Below are positions 56,461 through 56,792 of a stretch of DNA of 56,792 nucleotides, piece by piece. Source of the stretch: JAMIFN01 sp964544605 (GTDB lineage: Bacteria; Pseudomonadota; Gammaproteobacteria; Burkholderiales; Burkholderiaceae_C); contig CAZJBX010000016.1 in assembly GCA_964544605.1 (NCBI GenBank), forward strand, positions 1 to 56,792, written 5' to 3'. A program made the translations under genes and the position numbers. The notes beneath the pieces were generated by a model, which searched no databases, was not told where the DNA came from, and was given only the letters and a program-made list of their open reading frames with translations. The number at the start of each line of letters is the position of its first letter. Position 1 is the first letter of the stretch.

Positions 56461-56792
56461 CGTTCAATTCCCCTCCTGTGGAGGGGTGCCCGTTAGGGCG
56501 GGGTGGCTCAATTCCCCTCCCTTGGAGGGGTGCCCGTTAGGGCGGGTGGCTCAATTCCCCTCCCTCGGAGGGGTGCCCCTTAGGGCGGGGTGGTCATGGG
56601 TCTTTCGATCAATTGGGCCTTGTTTCTTCAGTAAATTTTAACCACCCCGTCAGGCTGCGCCTGTCGCCCCTCCACCGGAGGGGAATAAAACACCACCCAA
56701 CTCTCATCCAAAGGAGGAGAGTCCATTAGGGCAGAGTGGCTCAATTCCCCTCCCTTGGAGGGGTGCCCCTTAGGGCGGGTGGCTCAATTCCC
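56461..56792. repeat. Tandem 43-44 bp repeats running off the window end
   Basis: Units starting tcaattcccctcc occur at 56464, 56508, 56551, 56741 and 56784. They are spaced 44, 43 and 43 bp where adjacent. Each carries a small hairpin (cccctcc / ggagggg) followed by a tgccc-ttagggcgg block. Between 56595 and 56735 lies a related but inverted and diverged stretch. The remaining 84 bp from 56377 hold G-rich sequence and no gene. Confidence 0.85.

Noticed and set aside
56461..56792. Regularly spaced repeats that might be a CRISPR array
   Set aside because: Units follow each other at 43-44 bp with no unique spacers, the middle is inverted and diverged, and no cas gene is present.

Overview
The window reads as a chromosomal segment of a G+C-rich betaproteobacterium, most likely Burkholderiales close to Comamonadaceae. 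Four things point there: the sulfate-assimilation block cysI-DUF934-cysH, an SAH riboswitch in front of ahcY, a single-cysteine DksA next to a STAS-domain protein, and the folC-SPOR-cvpA-purF order. Gene density is high and nearly everything is housekeeping. I see no tRNA, rRNA, CRISPR array, transposase, prophage or plasmid gene.

Layout. 1-9.2 kb: the 3' end of aspS, a patatin lipoprotein with an ODP-type metallo-beta-lactamase-fold protein, bioA, hpf, recR, a cysteine synthase, a DUF4124 protein, zapD and mutY. 9.2-23 kb: thiC behind a clear TPP riboswitch, a YchJ-like protein, a His-rich CobW GTPase, dksA, a STAS protein, an isochorismatase-fold protein, ettA, thiO, typA, truB and rbfA. 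23-27.8 kb: a sulfur operon (TauE/SafE-type exporter, cysI, DUF934, cysH), then 650 bp of repeats that include a duplicated cysH 3' end. 27.8-30.4 kb: yidC-yidD-rnpA-rpmH. 30.7-39.5 kb: a flavin oxidoreductase and a crotonase that resemble the actinobacterial steroid-ring enzymes IpdC and EchA20, then dnaQ, a 2Fe-2S ferredoxin, a cNMP-binding protein, trmJ, cysE, hypothetical proteins and an old-yellow-enzyme operon. 39.6-52.2 kb: an Atm1-type ABC exporter, purF-cvpA-SPOR-folC, glmU, SAH riboswitch-ahcY-tlyA-cls, and corC. 52.5-56.8 kb: surface-glycan type genes (GT2, UDP-GlcNAc 2-epimerase, methyltransferase, flippase-like protein), ending in 43-44 bp tandem repeats.

How the genes fit together. 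Cysteine synthesis is spread over three loci (cysK, cysI-cysH, cysE). AT-rich dyads upstream of the first two may be binding sites of a LysR-type regulator such as CysB. Thiamin genes thiC and thiO and the methyl-cycle gene ahcY are also present, with thiC and ahcY under RNA control. Several familiar gene neighbourhoods look broken here: rpmH without dnaA, rbfA without infB, cysH without cysDN, dksA-STAS without hslVU, and ahcY-tlyA without metF.

The most striking single observation is that PurF starts Met-Ser-Gly, not Met-Cys-Gly, so the catalytic N-terminal cysteine of its glutaminase domain is missing. I do not see a convincing new multi-gene system. The best leads are PurF Ser2, the cysH 3'-end duplication, the IpdC/EchA20-like pair, and the low-G+C methyltransferase/flippase block bracketed by repeats.
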